Shown here piece after piece: positions 1 to 9,024 of a stretch of 28,359 bases of DNA. The DNA is taken from the NCBI GenBank assembly GCA_964405665.1, contig CAYOOT010000032.1, forward strand, positions 1-28,359, written 5' to 3'. The DNA is from CAYOOT01 sp964405665 (GTDB lineage Bacteria; Bdellovibrionota_C; UBA2361; SZUA-149; CAZDWZ01). Below the pieces are notes generated by a model. It was not told the DNA's origin. It worked only from the letters and a program-made list of their open reading frames with translations, and ran no database searches. The translations under genes were made by a program, and so were the position numbers. Numbering within the stretch: the first letter of the stretch is position 1; each line of letters starts with the position of its first letter.

Positions 1-1127
1 AAAACTTGCGGATAACGCTTGACCAAAGAGGAGTAATAAGAAAGAGGTCTGCCCGAACGAACCATTATCGCAACAACCAGAAGAGCAACTAACAGACCGT
101 CTCCTGTGGTATTGTGATCCAAGGAAATAATATGTCCAGATTGTTCGCCCCCCAAATTTAATCCCCGACTTAACATTTCCGCCAAAACATAGCGATCTCC
201 CACATCGGAACGATAAAAATTTAAACCGATGTTGCGCATCGCAATTTCCAGCCCAAAATTACTCATTACCGTTCCCACTACGGCATCGCCTTTGAGTAAA
301 CCTCTATTTTTATAATCGTTTGCTAAAAGTGCTAAAATCAGATCGCCATCGAAAATTTGCCCAAATTCATCGCAGATAATTACCCTATCCCCGTCTCCAT
401 CAAAAGCTATTCCGCAATTGGCTTTATGCTCTAAAGTCAATTTGGAAATTAACTCCGGATGCATACTTCCACAGTTTTCATTAATGTTTTTTCCACTGGG
501 GCGATCTCCAACTGGAACAATCGTCGCTCCCAATTCTGAAAAAACAAGCGGGGCAACTTTATAAGCCGCACCATTAGCCGTATCCAGAACAATTTTTAAA
601 CTGTCCAGTTGGCATTCCCGCTCGATACAACTTTTAAGAAATATCGTATAGCGACCAATAGCATCTTCTATTCGAAAAGCTTTGCCAATTAACTCGGGAC
701 GAGCCCTCATTGTTTCCAGCTCCGAAGAATTCATTAAGCGCTCAATTTCATTTTCAGTTTCGTCTGCAAGTTTAAAACCATCCGGACCAAAAAATTTTAT
801 TCCGTTATCAGCATAAGCATTATGAGAAGCAGAGATTACGATTCCGGCATCTGCTCTCATGCTACGAGTCATAAAAGCAATTCCCGGAGTAGGAAGCGGT
901 CCCACTAACAGGACATCAACTCCCATCGAAGAAAGGCCACTTTCCAAGGCGGTTTCCAACATATAACCGGAGACCCTGGTATCTTTACCAATCAAAACTC
1001 GATGCCTGCCTTGAGACTTTCGAAAAACACAAGCAGCAGCTCGCCCCAGTTTTAGTAGGGTTTCAGAATCCATCGGATAAACATTGGCCACTCCTCGAAT
1101 TCCATCAGTACCAAATAACTTTTCCAT
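1..1127 (-). CDS. glmM: Phosphoglucosamine mutase GlmM, 3' end cut by the window edge
   Basis: Converts glucosamine-6-phosphate to glucosamine-1-phosphate, the cytoplasmic step feeding UDP-GlcNAc for peptidoglycan and LPS. I translated the minus strand from the ATG at 1125-1127. It begins MEKLFGTDGIRGV, carries the phosphoserine loop ISASHN (catalytic Ser about residue 101), the metal loop DGDGDR (about 243-248) and the sugar-binding GGEQSGH (about 326). About 375 codons are present; the family is about 445-455 aa, so roughly 75 C-terminal residues lie outside the window. The ATG follows the cdaR stop by 2 nt (TGATTATG), so the two genes are probably co-transcribed and translationally coupled; no strong Shine-Dalgarno is visible. 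The cdaA-cdaR-glmM linkage is a classic one, since c-di-AMP synthesis is coupled to GlmM in several bacteria. Confidence 0.96.
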   Translation of the reverse strand, partial: MEKLFGTDGIRGVANVYPMDSETLLKLGRAAACVFRKSQGRHRVLIGKDTRVSGYMLETALESGLSSMGVDVLLVGPLPTPGIAFMTRSMRADAGIVISASHNAYADNGIKFFGPDGFKLADETENEIERLMNSSELETMRARPELIGKAFRIEDAIGRYTIFLKSCIERECQLDSLKIVLDTANGAAYKVAPLVFSELGATIVPVGDRPSGKNINENCGSMHPELISKLTLEHKANCGIAFDGDGDRVIICDEFGQIFDGDLILALLANDYKNRGLLKGDAVVGTVMSNFGLEIAMRNIGLNFYRSDVGDRYVLAEMLSRGLNLGGEQSGHIISLDHNTTGDGLLVALLVVAIMVRSGRPLSYYSSLVKRYPQV

Positions 1128-1129
1128 AA

Positions 1130-2071
1130 TCATTGCTTAGTTAAATTTACCGTTACTTTCTCCGGTTCAACAGATAAAATCTTTACTCCTTCTGGCAGTT
1201 CAGCACGCAATCCTACTTCATGTTTGCCCTTTCTCACTGTTCGCGTATCGGCAATAAGCTCTACCTTTGTGGACTTTAACAATTCCAGATCACTTTTTGG
1301 ACCAATTAAAATAACGTCAGCTTTTGATGGTTCCACTGTTCCCGCATAACCATTAGGAGCAATAAGTTTAATATTCACTTTTTCAAATTTCCACTGAGTA
1401 ATAAAGAGCATCGCATTTAGTTCAACATTAACCGTATTAATATTTAACTTTAAAAGTTTGTTAGGAGTATTTAATCCTAATTCCAGTTTTTTTTCAGCGG
1501 AGATCTCCGCCAAATTGATTTCTTGGGTATATATTTTTTTTAAAGAATCCACTAGCGAGGAAGGACCGGAAACTATTACTGTATCCGGCACAACAACTTC
1601 TTTATCTAAATAATATCCCTTCGGAAGAGAATTTGTTTTGGCAATTTCAATGGGAACTTTTTTATGAATAATTTTTTCAAATTCAAAGGTTACAGTATTG
1701 GGCTCAATATCTATGATATCGATTCCATTAGGAAGACCTAAATCATCAGGATTTAACTTCGAATTAAAAGCAAGCGGAGCATTGGGAGGAAAATTAACGG
1801 TAAAACTATAAATTCCTTTCTGGGCTTTTTCAATTAACGGACGTGGTCCGCGAATTCTCACTTTTGCAGAGAGCTGGCTGGATTCCAAAGAAGGACTAAT
1901 TGAAACAAGAGTTGTCGGCACATCCAATAATTCTATTGTTGCAGAAATATCAGCGGTAGCGGAATTGTCCGGGCTATAAAAATAAAGTTCCAGTGAAATA
2001 GCTAAAATCAAAGATATGATTTTTAAGCTCAAATTCTGACTTTTAAAAAGTTTTTTTCTAAGACCACTCAT
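1130..2071 (-). CDS. cdaR: CdaR (YbbR-domain) regulator of the diadenylate cyclase
   Basis: A membrane-anchored extracytoplasmic protein of 313 aa that in other bacteria binds and modulates the diadenylate cyclase CdaA. There is one N-terminal membrane segment (about residues 14-33), followed by three YbbR-type repeats. Each repeat carries the family's V-x-x-x-GP-x-x-x-L/V signature: VRIRGPRPLI (about 71-80), VIVSGPSSLV (165-174) and VILIGPKSDL (253-262). It lies 39 nt downstream of cdaA and 2 nt upstream of glmM on the same strand, the canonical cdaA-cdaR-glmM order. The start ATG at 2071 has only a weak GAG about 11 nt upstream. Family assignment is firm; its regulatory effect here is inferred from homologues. 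Confidence 0.92.
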   Translation of the reverse strand: MSGLRKKLFKSQNLSLKIISLILAISLELYFYSPDNSATADISATIELLDVPTTLVSISPSLESSQLSAKVRIRGPRPLIEKAQKGIYSFTVNFPPNAPLAFNSKLNPDDLGLPNGIDIIDIEPNTVTFEFEKIIHKKVPIEIAKTNSLPKGYYLDKEVVVPDTVIVSGPSSLVDSLKKIYTQEINLAEISAEKKLELGLNTPNKLLKLNINTVNVELNAMLFITQWKFEKVNIKLIAPNGYAGTVEPSKADVILIGPKSDLELLKSTKVELIADTRTVRKGKHEVGLRAELPEGVKILSVEPEKVTVNLTKQ

Positions 2072-2110
2072 TTTCTAATATCTCATATTTTAAAACTAAT
2101 GAAGACAATT

Positions 2111-2983
2111 TTATATTTCTTCTTTAAGCATTGTTGCCGTTGATTTTCTTTCTCTCTCTGTCTTGTGAGATTCATTTCCTGTAGGATTAGAAAATAAACT
2201 TCTTAACCTGATCCTTCTTTGTTGTCTAAACACAGTCAGACGATGCAGCGCGGCATATAAACTCATTTCATCCAAATCCTTGGATATTCTTCCTTCACGA
2301 ATTAAAGAAATACTACCGGTTTCTTCTGAAATTACAACAATCAAAGCATCGGAACGTTCTGAAAGCCCAATTGCTGCCCGGTGTCTTGTCCCATAAGTCT
2401 TACTAATACTAGGATTAAAGGTTAGTGGCAAAACTGCCCCGGCAGCAATAATTCTGTTACCGGCAATTACCACCGCACCATCATGTAAAGGCGAAGCGGT
2501 ATGAAAGATTGATAACAAAAGTTGATGACTAACATTAGCACCAATCTTTGTAGCTGACTCAATATAATCTTCTAATCCGATATCACGTCGAATCACTATT
2601 AATCCGCCAATTTTTTTTCCTGAGAGTTCCGAAGCAGCATGAGAAATTTCCTTTAATGCAAGTTCCCAATCATCGGGCGTATTTTGTCCAAAACCGGGAA
2701 TCAATCCTACTTTAATCAAAGCCCGACGCAAGTCTTCTTGAAAAAGAACCACGATCACCAGAATTACGGAAGATAAGAAATTACTTAAGATCCAATTAAG
2801 AGTGACCAGATGCAAAAGCCTTGAGGCCAAATAAACTAACATCACTATCGCCAAACCTAAAAGCATCGGTTCAGCACTTGTTCCCCGAACCAGCATCAAT
2901 GAACGATAAATCAGGAAATAAACAAGAGCGACATCAATTATTCCTGTTAGATAAGTCCAATGAAACCAGTTCAGAAAATCCAT
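2111..2983 (-). CDS. cdaA: Diadenylate cyclase CdaA (membrane DisA_N domain)
   Basis: Condenses two ATP into the second messenger cyclic di-AMP at the inner face of the membrane. The 290-aa protein has three hydrophobic segments (about residues 13-30, 39-60 and 63-82) and then a DisA_N catalytic domain with both hallmark motifs: DGA (168-170) in a PLHDGAVVI context and the ATP-contacting GTRHRA (198-203). The roughly 45-residue basic, polar tail after the domain is slightly longer than in the usual 270-aa CdaA. The ATG is 1 nt after the ftsH stop (TGA-A-ATG) and an AAAGG lies 9 nt upstream, so it is probably coupled to ftsH. CdaR follows directly, as expected for a cyclase and its regulator. 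Confidence 0.95.
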   Translation of the reverse strand: MDFLNWFHWTYLTGIIDVALVYFLIYRSLMLVRGTSAEPMLLGLAIVMLVYLASRLLHLVTLNWILSNFLSSVILVIVVLFQEDLRRALIKVGLIPGFGQNTPDDWELALKEISHAASELSGKKIGGLIVIRRDIGLEDYIESATKIGANVSHQLLLSIFHTASPLHDGAVVIAGNRIIAAGAVLPLTFNPSISKTYGTRHRAAIGLSERSDALIVVISEETGSISLIREGRISKDLDEMSLYAALHRLTVFRQQRRIRLRSLFSNPTGNESHKTERERKSTATMLKEEI

Positions 2984-2984
2984 T

Positions 2985-4835
2985 TCATGCTACCTTTTTT
3001 TGCGATAAAGTGCCGGGATCTGAGCCGGGATTTTCCGAAATAATTTGTTGGATTTTTCCTGCATCGAGAGTTTCTTCACTCAGCAAGGCCTGAGCAATGG
3101 CATCGAGTGCAGAACGATTATTGTTAAGCAAACTTCTTGCTCTCTCCAATTGTTCTTCTACAATTTTTCGGACTTCCTCATCAATCATAAAAGCAGTACT
3201 TTCGGAATAATCACGCTGATGTCCCAATTCTCTTCCTAAAAAAACAGCATCATCTTTTCTGCCATAGGCCAGAGGACCAAGTTTTTCATTCATTCCCCAT
3301 TCACAAACCATACGTTTGGCGATACTTGTCGCCTGCATAATATCGGAACTTGCACCGGTAGTAATTTCTTTAAATATTATTTCCTCAGCTACTCTGCCGC
3401 CAAAAGCGATGCAAATTCTATCCAACCAATAATCTTTAGGATAAGTATGTTTTTCATCAATCGGTAATTGTTGCATCAGCCCTAAAGCCACACCTCGCGG
3501 CACTATAGTAACTTTATGCACAGGATCGGCATTAGGAAGTAATTTGGCAATAATGGCATGACCGGCTTCGTGAAAAGCGGTAATGTTTTTTTCTCTTTCC
3601 GAAAGCACCAATGAACGTCGTTCCGATCCCATTAAGATCTTATCCTTGGCATATTCAAAATGTTCCATATTAACTTTTTCTGCATCCAACAAAGCTGCAT
3701 ACAGCGCCGCTTCATTGACCAAATTAGCCAAATCAGCGCCGGAGAATCCAGGAGTTCCCCGAGCAAGAGTTTCCAAAGAAACATCATCACCTAAAACTAT
3801 TTTTTTAGAATGGACGCTTAATATTGCTTCTCTACCTTTGATATCCGGAAGAGGAACAACTACAGTGCGATCAAATCTTCCCGGACGAAGCAGCGCCGGA
3901 TCTAAAACATCAGGACGATTTGTCGCCGCAATCAGAATTACTCCTTCGTTCGGTTCAAAACCATCCATTTCAACAAGTAATTGATTTAATGTTTGTTCCC
4001 TTTCATCATGTCCACCACCAAGGCCAGCTCCACGATGTCTTCCTACAGCATCGATCTCATCAATAAAAATAATGCAAGGGGCATTTTTTTTACCTTTTAA
4101 GAATAAATCACGTACTCGAGAAGCTCCCACGCCGACAAACATTTCCACAAAGTCTGAACCGGAGATACTAAAGAAGGGAACTCCCGCTTCGCCGGCAATT
4201 GCTTTAGCCAGCAAAGTTTTACCGGTTCCCGGACCACCGACAAGTAAAACTCCTTTGGGAATCCTGCCACCTAATTTTGTAAATTTTTTGGGGTCCTTTA
4301 AAAACTGAACTATTGCTTCCAACTCTTTTTTACATTCATCAATTCCGGCAACATCTTGAAAAGTAACTTTGGTATTTCCCTCTTCCATTAAGCGCGCTTT
4401 GCTTTTTCCAAAATTAAGCGCCTTGCCACCGCCCACTTGAATTTGCCTCATAAAGAAAACCCAAACTCCGATTAAAAGAAGCATCGGAAACCAACTGGCC
4501 AAGACTTGCACATACCAAGCTTCTTCTTCTTTCGGTTTACCGTCATATTCAATTCCGGCAGCGGTTAATTGTTTTACCAACTCATCATCATTGGCAATAG
4601 GATGAGTAGTAAAATGCGCACTTCCCGCTTTTCCAAATCCGTCTTTGTACTCTCCAACAATTAAGTTCTCTTTAATCAGAACTTTTTTAATTTGACCTTC
4701 AGTAATTGATTTTTTAAATTCAGAATAAGGAATATCAGAAGAACGATGTTCATTTTGCCCAAATACGTTAAAAAGCAATAAGGCAATGCAAATTAATAAA
4801 ATCCATAAAGCAGCATTTTTCGAAAATTGATTCAA
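2985..4835 (-). CDS. ftsH: ATP-dependent zinc metalloprotease FtsH
   Basis: Inner-membrane AAA+ protease that degrades misfolded membrane proteins and short-lived regulators. The 616-aa chain has two membrane segments (about 9-25 and 111-128), a periplasmic domain between them, Walker A GPGTGKT (201-207), Walker B IIFIDEID (255-262), a second region of homology with RPGRFDR (317-323), the zinc motif HEAGH (422-426) and a probable third ligand Asp498 in TGASSDIMQAT. Length and all catalytic residues are normal. The start is TTG at 4833-4835: an in-frame TAG lies 9 nt upstream of it and no in-frame ATG lies near it; AGAGG sits 13 nt upstream. It is immediately followed by cdaA, the order tilS-ftsH...cdaA-cdaR-glmM being familiar in deltaproteobacterial genomes. 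Confidence 0.97.
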   Translation of the reverse strand: MNQFSKNAALWILLICIALLLFNVFGQNEHRSSDIPYSEFKKSITEGQIKKVLIKENLIVGEYKDGFGKAGSAHFTTHPIANDDELVKQLTAAGIEYDGKPKEEEAWYVQVLASWFPMLLLIGVWVFFMRQIQVGGGKALNFGKSKARLMEEGNTKVTFQDVAGIDECKKELEAIVQFLKDPKKFTKLGGRIPKGVLLVGGPGTGKTLLAKAIAGEAGVPFFSISGSDFVEMFVGVGASRVRDLFLKGKKNAPCIIFIDEIDAVGRHRGAGLGGGHDEREQTLNQLLVEMDGFEPNEGVILIAATNRPDVLDPALLRPGRFDRTVVVPLPDIKGREAILSVHSKKIVLGDDVSLETLARGTPGFSGADLANLVNEAALYAALLDAEKVNMEHFEYAKDKILMGSERRSLVLSEREKNITAFHEAGHAIIAKLLPNADPVHKVTIVPRGVALGLMQQLPIDEKHTYPKDYWLDRICIAFGGRVAEEIIFKEITTGASSDIMQATSIAKRMVCEWGMNEKLGPLAYGRKDDAVFLGRELGHQRDYSESTAFMIDEEVRKIVEEQLERARSLLNNNRSALDAIAQALLSEETLDAGKIQQIISENPGSDPGTLSQKKVA

Positions 4836-5065
4836 CTTATATATCTAACCTCTTATCCTCAGCATAAATAAAATTCCTACTTTTTAAAGCATTACTTGGA
4901 CTTAGATTGTCCCCATACTAATCACGATTCATTTTGCAATTCTTAAAAATTCGCAGAATAAAAAGCGTTTAACATATTATAGAGAGGACAAAATCCTCCC
5001 TAAAAAATAAAGCCAAGATATTTACTCCCCAGCTAGATTTTTAGCATACCCATAATTATCAGGGA

Positions 5066-6583
5066 TCACACATTATTTCCGTGCGAGGAGTATTTAAGTT
5101 CCAGAATAAATTTAGTTTTTTCTGTAACTGGAGCTATTTCAGACCTTGCTACTCCTGGAACCCAAATTATATTTTCTTGATACTCGACTATAGGAATGCA
5201 ACTTCTTAGTGTCAACCTAAGACCTTTCTCTAAAAAGAGTTTTTTCAATTTTCTACTGCCTCTTTTCCAAACTCTTATTTTATCGCCGGCTTTTCTGGGC
5301 CTAACCATTAAAAAAAAATCGTTTTCTACTGAAAAATGCTCCTTAAGCTGCTCCAAATCAAAAAATTCTACTGCAGAATAGTCTTTATTCTTTGCAAGAA
5401 GATTCTTGATCCATTCACTGTGACTATTTTTAGATTTTTTTGCTTTGATGATTTGAGCGGATATAAAAAAAATATGTTGTTGATTTATTTCTTTTTTCAA
5501 TTCTCCCGGAACAGCTAGTTTTGTTTCTTCAAACATTTTTTTCTCAGAATCCTGATCCGGTCTGAAACCAAAATAATTTTTGTTCTCAACGAAAAATTCA
5601 ATTCCTCCACTTAAACTGATTTTTTTACTCTCTCCTTTTGAATTACAAAATTGCTTTAAAAGTTTCATTGCCTTCAAAAGAGCGGAATAAGAAAGTATTT
5701 TTTCTCCATTCTCCAGATCATATTGGAGCAAATCATCCTCGGCAATTCGTTTTAAAATCCTCCATTGTAAAGCAAATGGTTGTTCCAGAAGTGTTGAGAT
5801 TTTTCTTGTGTTTTTCAAATTCTGAAATTCTTCTTCTGTCTGCTGAAAGAGATACAACTCATCTTCAGTTAAGCGTTTTTCCAACTTAGATAATCCAGAG
5901 ACGATATTTGGATTATATTCTCTTTCCAATTTTGGCAGTAAATCCTTTCTGATTCTGTTTCTGGTTCTAGTTAAACAAGAATTACTTTGATCATAAACAA
6001 ATTTTAATTTATTAGCTTGTAAATAAGCCGAAATGGCTTCTTTTTTAACTTGCAAAAAAGGACGAAAAAGTTTTCGCTGTGGATCAAATGAATTGATACC
6101 GCTAGAACTACTAAGCATTCTCAATGAAAGCAAACGCATTAAAAAAGTTTCCGCCTGATCTTGTTGATGGTGGGCAGTAACAATCAAATCGGCATTTTTC
6201 TGAAAGCGAACTTCTTCTAAAAACTGATAACGAACTTTTCTCGCCCAAGCTTCCAAATTTTCGTTAAGCGGCCTGGGTTCCGCTTTTTTAAAAAAAAATT
6301 CCAATTGATAATCCCGGCAAAGTTCTTTAACAAATTCCAAATCTTTTAAACTTTCCTCTCGCAGGGCATGATCAAAATGGGCCACTATTAAATTGAGGTT
6401 GTATTTTTCTTTTTCTCGGACCAAAACATCCAATAAACAGGAAGAATCTTCTCCGCCAGAAACTGCAACAATTAACTTTAACTTTTCATTTGCTTTTTTG
6501 CCCAAGATCTCTCGGATGGAACTTAGCTGTAATTCCAAGGCCTTAATTAAATTAATAATAGTGATTTCTGATTTTTCAGTCAT
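5066..6583 (-). CDS. tilS: tRNA(Ile)-lysidine synthase TilS
   Basis: Modifies the wobble cytidine of tRNA-Ile(CAU) to lysidine so that AUA is read as isoleucine; essential in most bacteria. The 505-aa protein has the N-type ATP-pyrophosphatase loop VAVSGGEDSS (about 39-48), the following DHA.RE region (VAHFDHALREES) and the AHHQQDQAETFLMRL segment. The C-terminal domain contains PRKAGDKIRVWKR. Length is in the range of long TilS forms carrying the C-terminal tRNA-recognition domain. The ATG at 6583 has no visible Shine-Dalgarno. It lies upstream of ftsH on the same strand, separated by 230 nt of non-coding sequence, so ftsH may have its own promoter. Confidence 0.95.
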   Translation of the reverse strand: MTEKSEITIINLIKALELQLSSIREILGKKANEKLKLIVAVSGGEDSSCLLDVLVREKEKYNLNLIVAHFDHALREESLKDLEFVKELCRDYQLEFFFKKAEPRPLNENLEAWARKVRYQFLEEVRFQKNADLIVTAHHQQDQAETFLMRLLSLRMLSSSSGINSFDPQRKLFRPFLQVKKEAISAYLQANKLKFVYDQSNSCLTRTRNRIRKDLLPKLEREYNPNIVSGLSKLEKRLTEDELYLFQQTEEEFQNLKNTRKISTLLEQPFALQWRILKRIAEDDLLQYDLENGEKILSYSALLKAMKLLKQFCNSKGESKKISLSGGIEFFVENKNYFGFRPDQDSEKKMFEETKLAVPGELKKEINQQHIFFISAQIIKAKKSKNSHSEWIKNLLAKNKDYSAVEFFDLEQLKEHFSVENDFFLMVRPRKAGDKIRVWKRGSRKLKKLFLEKGLRLTLRSCIPIVEYQENIIWVPGVARSEIAPVTEKTKFILELKYSSHGNNV

Positions 6584-6677
6584 TTCGTAGGAAAAAAATA
6601 TTAAATATGTTATTTCAAATTCTCTATATTTACTATATATAACCGAGTGAATTAAATATAGAGGTTCCTAAAGCGCT

Positions 6678-6751
6678 TTGTAAAAAAGGTCGACGGAAGG
6701 AAAGATGATCTTTATTAGATAGGATTCCAAGGGATCTAGCATTTTTTACAA
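6678..6751. repeat. Nested inverted repeat in the tilS / secreted-protein divergent region
   Basis: The arms TTGTAAAAAA (6678-6687) and TTTTTTACAA (6742-6751) pair perfectly over 10 bp. Inside them, GGAA and TTCC near 6696 and 6725 can pair, and a further short hairpin AAAGAT-G-ATCTTT is visible. It could be a structured leader of the gene at 6809 or a regulatory site shared by the divergent genes. No family recognised. Confidence 0.35.
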
Positions 6752-6808
6752 GTTAGCTTCATAGTAAAAATCATGAGTTTTAAAAATTACTAGAATCTTA
6801 ATTTTTTT

Positions 6809-8200
6809 ATGAAATATTTTAGTTTTATTTTATTTTTAATAGCGAGTTCTGCCTTCGCCGAAGATACCTTTCAGGCAAAAGTTACTTTAGATCTTTGCCC
6901 TGATTATAAATCAGGACAAGCCAGTTTTGAATTAAAATACCGTGTAGAAAATTCTTTTGAATTCAAAGATCCCCGGGTTTTAAATCAAACTATCGACTCA
7001 GTTAATAATCGCGCAGTTGTAACTATTGAGCTTCCTGCCAATTTTGGAACAACTAAATTTCTTGTCTGGTCTTATTGTAGAAATTCACATGGAAGTAGTG
7101 AGCCCTCTAATTATCTCAGTGTTTCTTATTGCGACTCCTTGGCAAACAGAGACAGTGACAACGATGGCTTAAAAGATAATGAAGAAGATACAAATTGCAA
7201 CAATCAATATGATATGGGAGTAGATGAGAGTAATCTTTTTGTAGCCGATTCTGACGGCGATGGTGTGCGCGATCTTGCCGAAAAAAATGAAGGCAGCGAT
7301 CCGATGAATCCTGCCAGTTCTCCAAAACCAATTATTTTTTCTTCCGCACCTTTTGATCCCGATCAAGATGGTAATGCTAATCCGGTCCTTTGGAGAAAAG
7401 GCGGCAGTGAATGGTTTATTAAAAATCCTTCTTCCACTTCTTCTATCGTTTTTGGTCTCTCTACAGATATTCCTTTTGTTTATCAACCAAAAACAGCTCC
7501 CAGTGATGTGGGAACAATCAGCATCGAAGAGGGATTTGGTTTTAAGTGGAAATTTCATGGACAGGGTTTTCGCAGAGCAAACGGATCTTTTGAAAATCAA
7601 GTTTTTATCGGCGCTGTAGGGGATTTACTGACTCTTGGTCCTTGGGAGGAAAGTGGCGTAACAAACCCGGCAATTGCCAGATTTGTCGGAAATTCCTGGA
7701 GATTTGATTATTACAGCAAAAATGGCAACGTTGTTTCAAAAACTCTTGGCACTGAAGGTGATATTCCTAAAGTGCAGGATTATGACGGTGACGGCAAATT
7801 CGATGTGGCAGTTTTCAGACCAAGCACTTCGCAAGTATTTGTATTGCAATCCAGTAATAATAGTCTACAAACCTATAATCTCAGCTCAATAGCAGCAACT
7901 GCAGAAAGTTTTGTGAAAGGGGATTTTACCGGAGACACTAAAGCTGAAATTAGTTTTTGGGAACCAAGCAGCAGCACTTTTATTTATAAATTCAGTGAAT
8001 CAAGTTATAGCACTGGACAAACATTATCGGTAGGAACTCCTGGCTCAAGTTTCCCACTTAACTGGAATTCACAAAGTGGTAAGAATCTCTTTACAGTAAT
8101 TGATCACTCTACTGGCATTAGGAAATATTATCCGGATAATAATTCAGCAAATTCGCTTCAACAAATACAGTGGGGAATTTCAGGAGATCATCAAGGCTAA
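6809..8200 (+). CDS. Secreted protein with calcium-binding (TSP3-like) and FG-GAP-like repeats
   Basis: Predicted exported protein of 463 aa; specific function unknown. A signal peptide is evident (MKYFSFILFLIASSAFA, cleavage before Glu18). Residues about 115-170 hold Asp-rich thrombospondin type-3-like loops (DSDNDGLKDNEED, DSDGDGVRDLAEKNEGSDP), which usually bind calcium. The second half has FG-GAP/VCBS-like units: DPDQDGNANPVLWRKGG, then YDGDGKFDVAVFRPS (about 324-338), then a degenerate copy (GDFTGDTKAEISFWEPS). Such repeats typically form beta-propellers in surface adhesins. The last residues, QWGISGDHQG, look like the start of a further repeat that is not continued, so the propeller may be short. 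The ATG is preceded by a T-run with no Shine-Dalgarno. Confidence 0.75.
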   Translation: MKYFSFILFLIASSAFAEDTFQAKVTLDLCPDYKSGQASFELKYRVENSFEFKDPRVLNQTIDSVNNRAVVTIELPANFGTTKFLVWSYCRNSHGSSEPSNYLSVSYCDSLANRDSDNDGLKDNEEDTNCNNQYDMGVDESNLFVADSDGDGVRDLAEKNEGSDPMNPASSPKPIIFSSAPFDPDQDGNANPVLWRKGGSEWFIKNPSSTSSIVFGLSTDIPFVYQPKTAPSDVGTISIEEGFGFKWKFHGQGFRRANGSFENQVFIGAVGDLLTLGPWEESGVTNPAIARFVGNSWRFDYYSKNGNVVSKTLGTEGDIPKVQDYDGDGKFDVAVFRPSTSQVFVLQSSNNSLQTYNLSSIAATAESFVKGDFTGDTKAEISFWEPSSSTFIYKFSESSYSTGQTLSVGTPGSSFPLNWNSQSGKNLFTVIDHSTGIRKYYPDNNSANSLQQIQWGISGDHQG

Positions 8201-8207
8201 GTTTTTT

Positions 8208-8239
8208 GGTAATAAGCGGACTTTAGTCCGCTTATTACC
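8208..8239. repeat. 32-nt perfect palindrome, GCGGACTTTAGTCCGC core
   Basis: The sequence is self-complementary from GGTAATAAGCGGACT to AGTCCGCTTATTACC, giving a 14-bp stem with a 4-nt loop. It lies between two convergent genes and its right arm supplies the TAA stop of the minus-strand gene at 8235. A T-run follows only after a 5-nt spacer on the plus strand and none follows on the minus strand, so it is at best a weak terminator. The same core recurs in opposite orientation at 15091-15106. Confidence 0.8.
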
Positions 8240-8981
8240 CATACTTTTTTCGTTTCTTAATACCACCATCCCAAATCGAATTAAAATAAGACCGCAAATT
8301 ATTAGCCAGCGGTTGAGAAGTAATCTTAAAAGAAAGCTTAGAACTATCCCAGGGAGTAAAAATTACGCTATTTTGAAAAACACTCATATTTTGTAGTGTG
8401 GGATAATCAACAAATAAGAGATCGGGATAAGGTCTCTTATATTCAGTAAACCTTTGCTTCAAACTGCTATGTGCAATCCCTTTTAAAACAATCCCTCTTT
8501 CCTTTCGCAGAACTGTATACTCTCGATAAAAATCATACACTTCATCTTCAAACTGCGCATTGGAATTGATAAAAGCAAAAAATAAAAACTCATCTCCTTT
8601 TTTTACTTGATCGATTAGCTGATAACACATGTTTTTTAAGCCGGTGAGTCCCTTATAAACTTCCGCTTCCGGTAATTTTACCCGCTGATGAATCTTACTT
8701 AATTCTTTAGTTAAAATTTCTAATTTAGTTTTTCTATGATCGAAAATACTGATTAAATTTTTAGGCTCTGTGGGGTAATACAATTTAAATTTACCATCTT
8801 TGACAAAGGAAAGGATCCCTTTCTCTACAAGCCGCCCCAGAGTTAAATGCATCACTGAATTCTGAATGCCGGTCATCTTGATAATTTCTCCGGCTTTTGC
8901 CGAACCTAAGTCCAATAAAGCAATATAGATTTTTACTTCATTCTCACTCAAACCAAAATCATAAAGTGCTGAGAGATCCAT
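8235..8981 (-). CDS. TrmB-family winged-helix transcriptional regulator
   Basis: Predicted DNA-binding regulator of 248 aa. The N-terminal region (about 1-75) is a TrmB-type winged helix: LYDFGLSENEVKIYIALLD, then a recognition-helix region NSVMHLTLGRLVEKGIL and a wing ending in KLYYPTEPKNL. A coiled-coil linker follows (about 76-105), then a C-terminal effector-like region with VYKGLTGLKNM. TrmB proteins are common in archaea and occur patchily in bacteria, often sensing sugars; the ligand here is unknown. The start is well supported by GGAG placed 5 nt before the ATG. It is divergent from the cysteine-rich gene at 9077 across 95 bp, which suggests, but does not show, that it controls that gene. 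Its stop codon lies in the palindrome at 8208-8239. Confidence 0.75.
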   Translation of the reverse strand: MDLSALYDFGLSENEVKIYIALLDLGSAKAGEIIKMTGIQNSVMHLTLGRLVEKGILSFVKDGKFKLYYPTEPKNLISIFDHRKTKLEILTKELSKIHQRVKLPEAEVYKGLTGLKNMCYQLIDQVKKGDEFLFFAFINSNAQFEDEVYDFYREYTVLRKERGIVLKGIAHSSLKQRFTEYKRPYPDLLFVDYPTLQNMSVFQNSVIFTPWDSSKLSFKITSQPLANNLRSYFNSIWDGGIKKRKKYG

Positions 8982-9024
8982 ATAGTCTCCAATAATAGAT
9001 ACCAGTATTGCCTAAAACTCATAA

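Noticed and set aside
3583..3984. 133-codon open frame on the plus strand inside ftsH
   Set aside because: Antisense to the conserved AAA+ and protease core; its composition follows from the ftsH codons.
4976..4981. TATAAT on the minus strand upstream of ftsH
   Set aside because: A perfect -10 hexamer, but no acceptable -35 at 16-18 nt and it is about 140 nt from the start in AT-rich DNA. Not listed as a promoter.
4981..5001. Small GAGGA/TCCTC hairpin after tilS
   Set aside because: Only 5 bp and no U-run in the tilS direction; too weak for a terminator.
7116..7600. Open frames on the minus strand inside the secreted calcium-repeat gene
   Set aside because: They lie entirely within a convincing coding sequence with signal peptide and repeats, and their translations show no domain or start signal.
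8208..8239. Reading this palindrome as a standard bidirectional terminator
   Set aside because: The minus strand runs into A residues after the stem and the plus strand has a 5-nt spacer before the T-run; the repeated core elsewhere fits a mobile repeat better.
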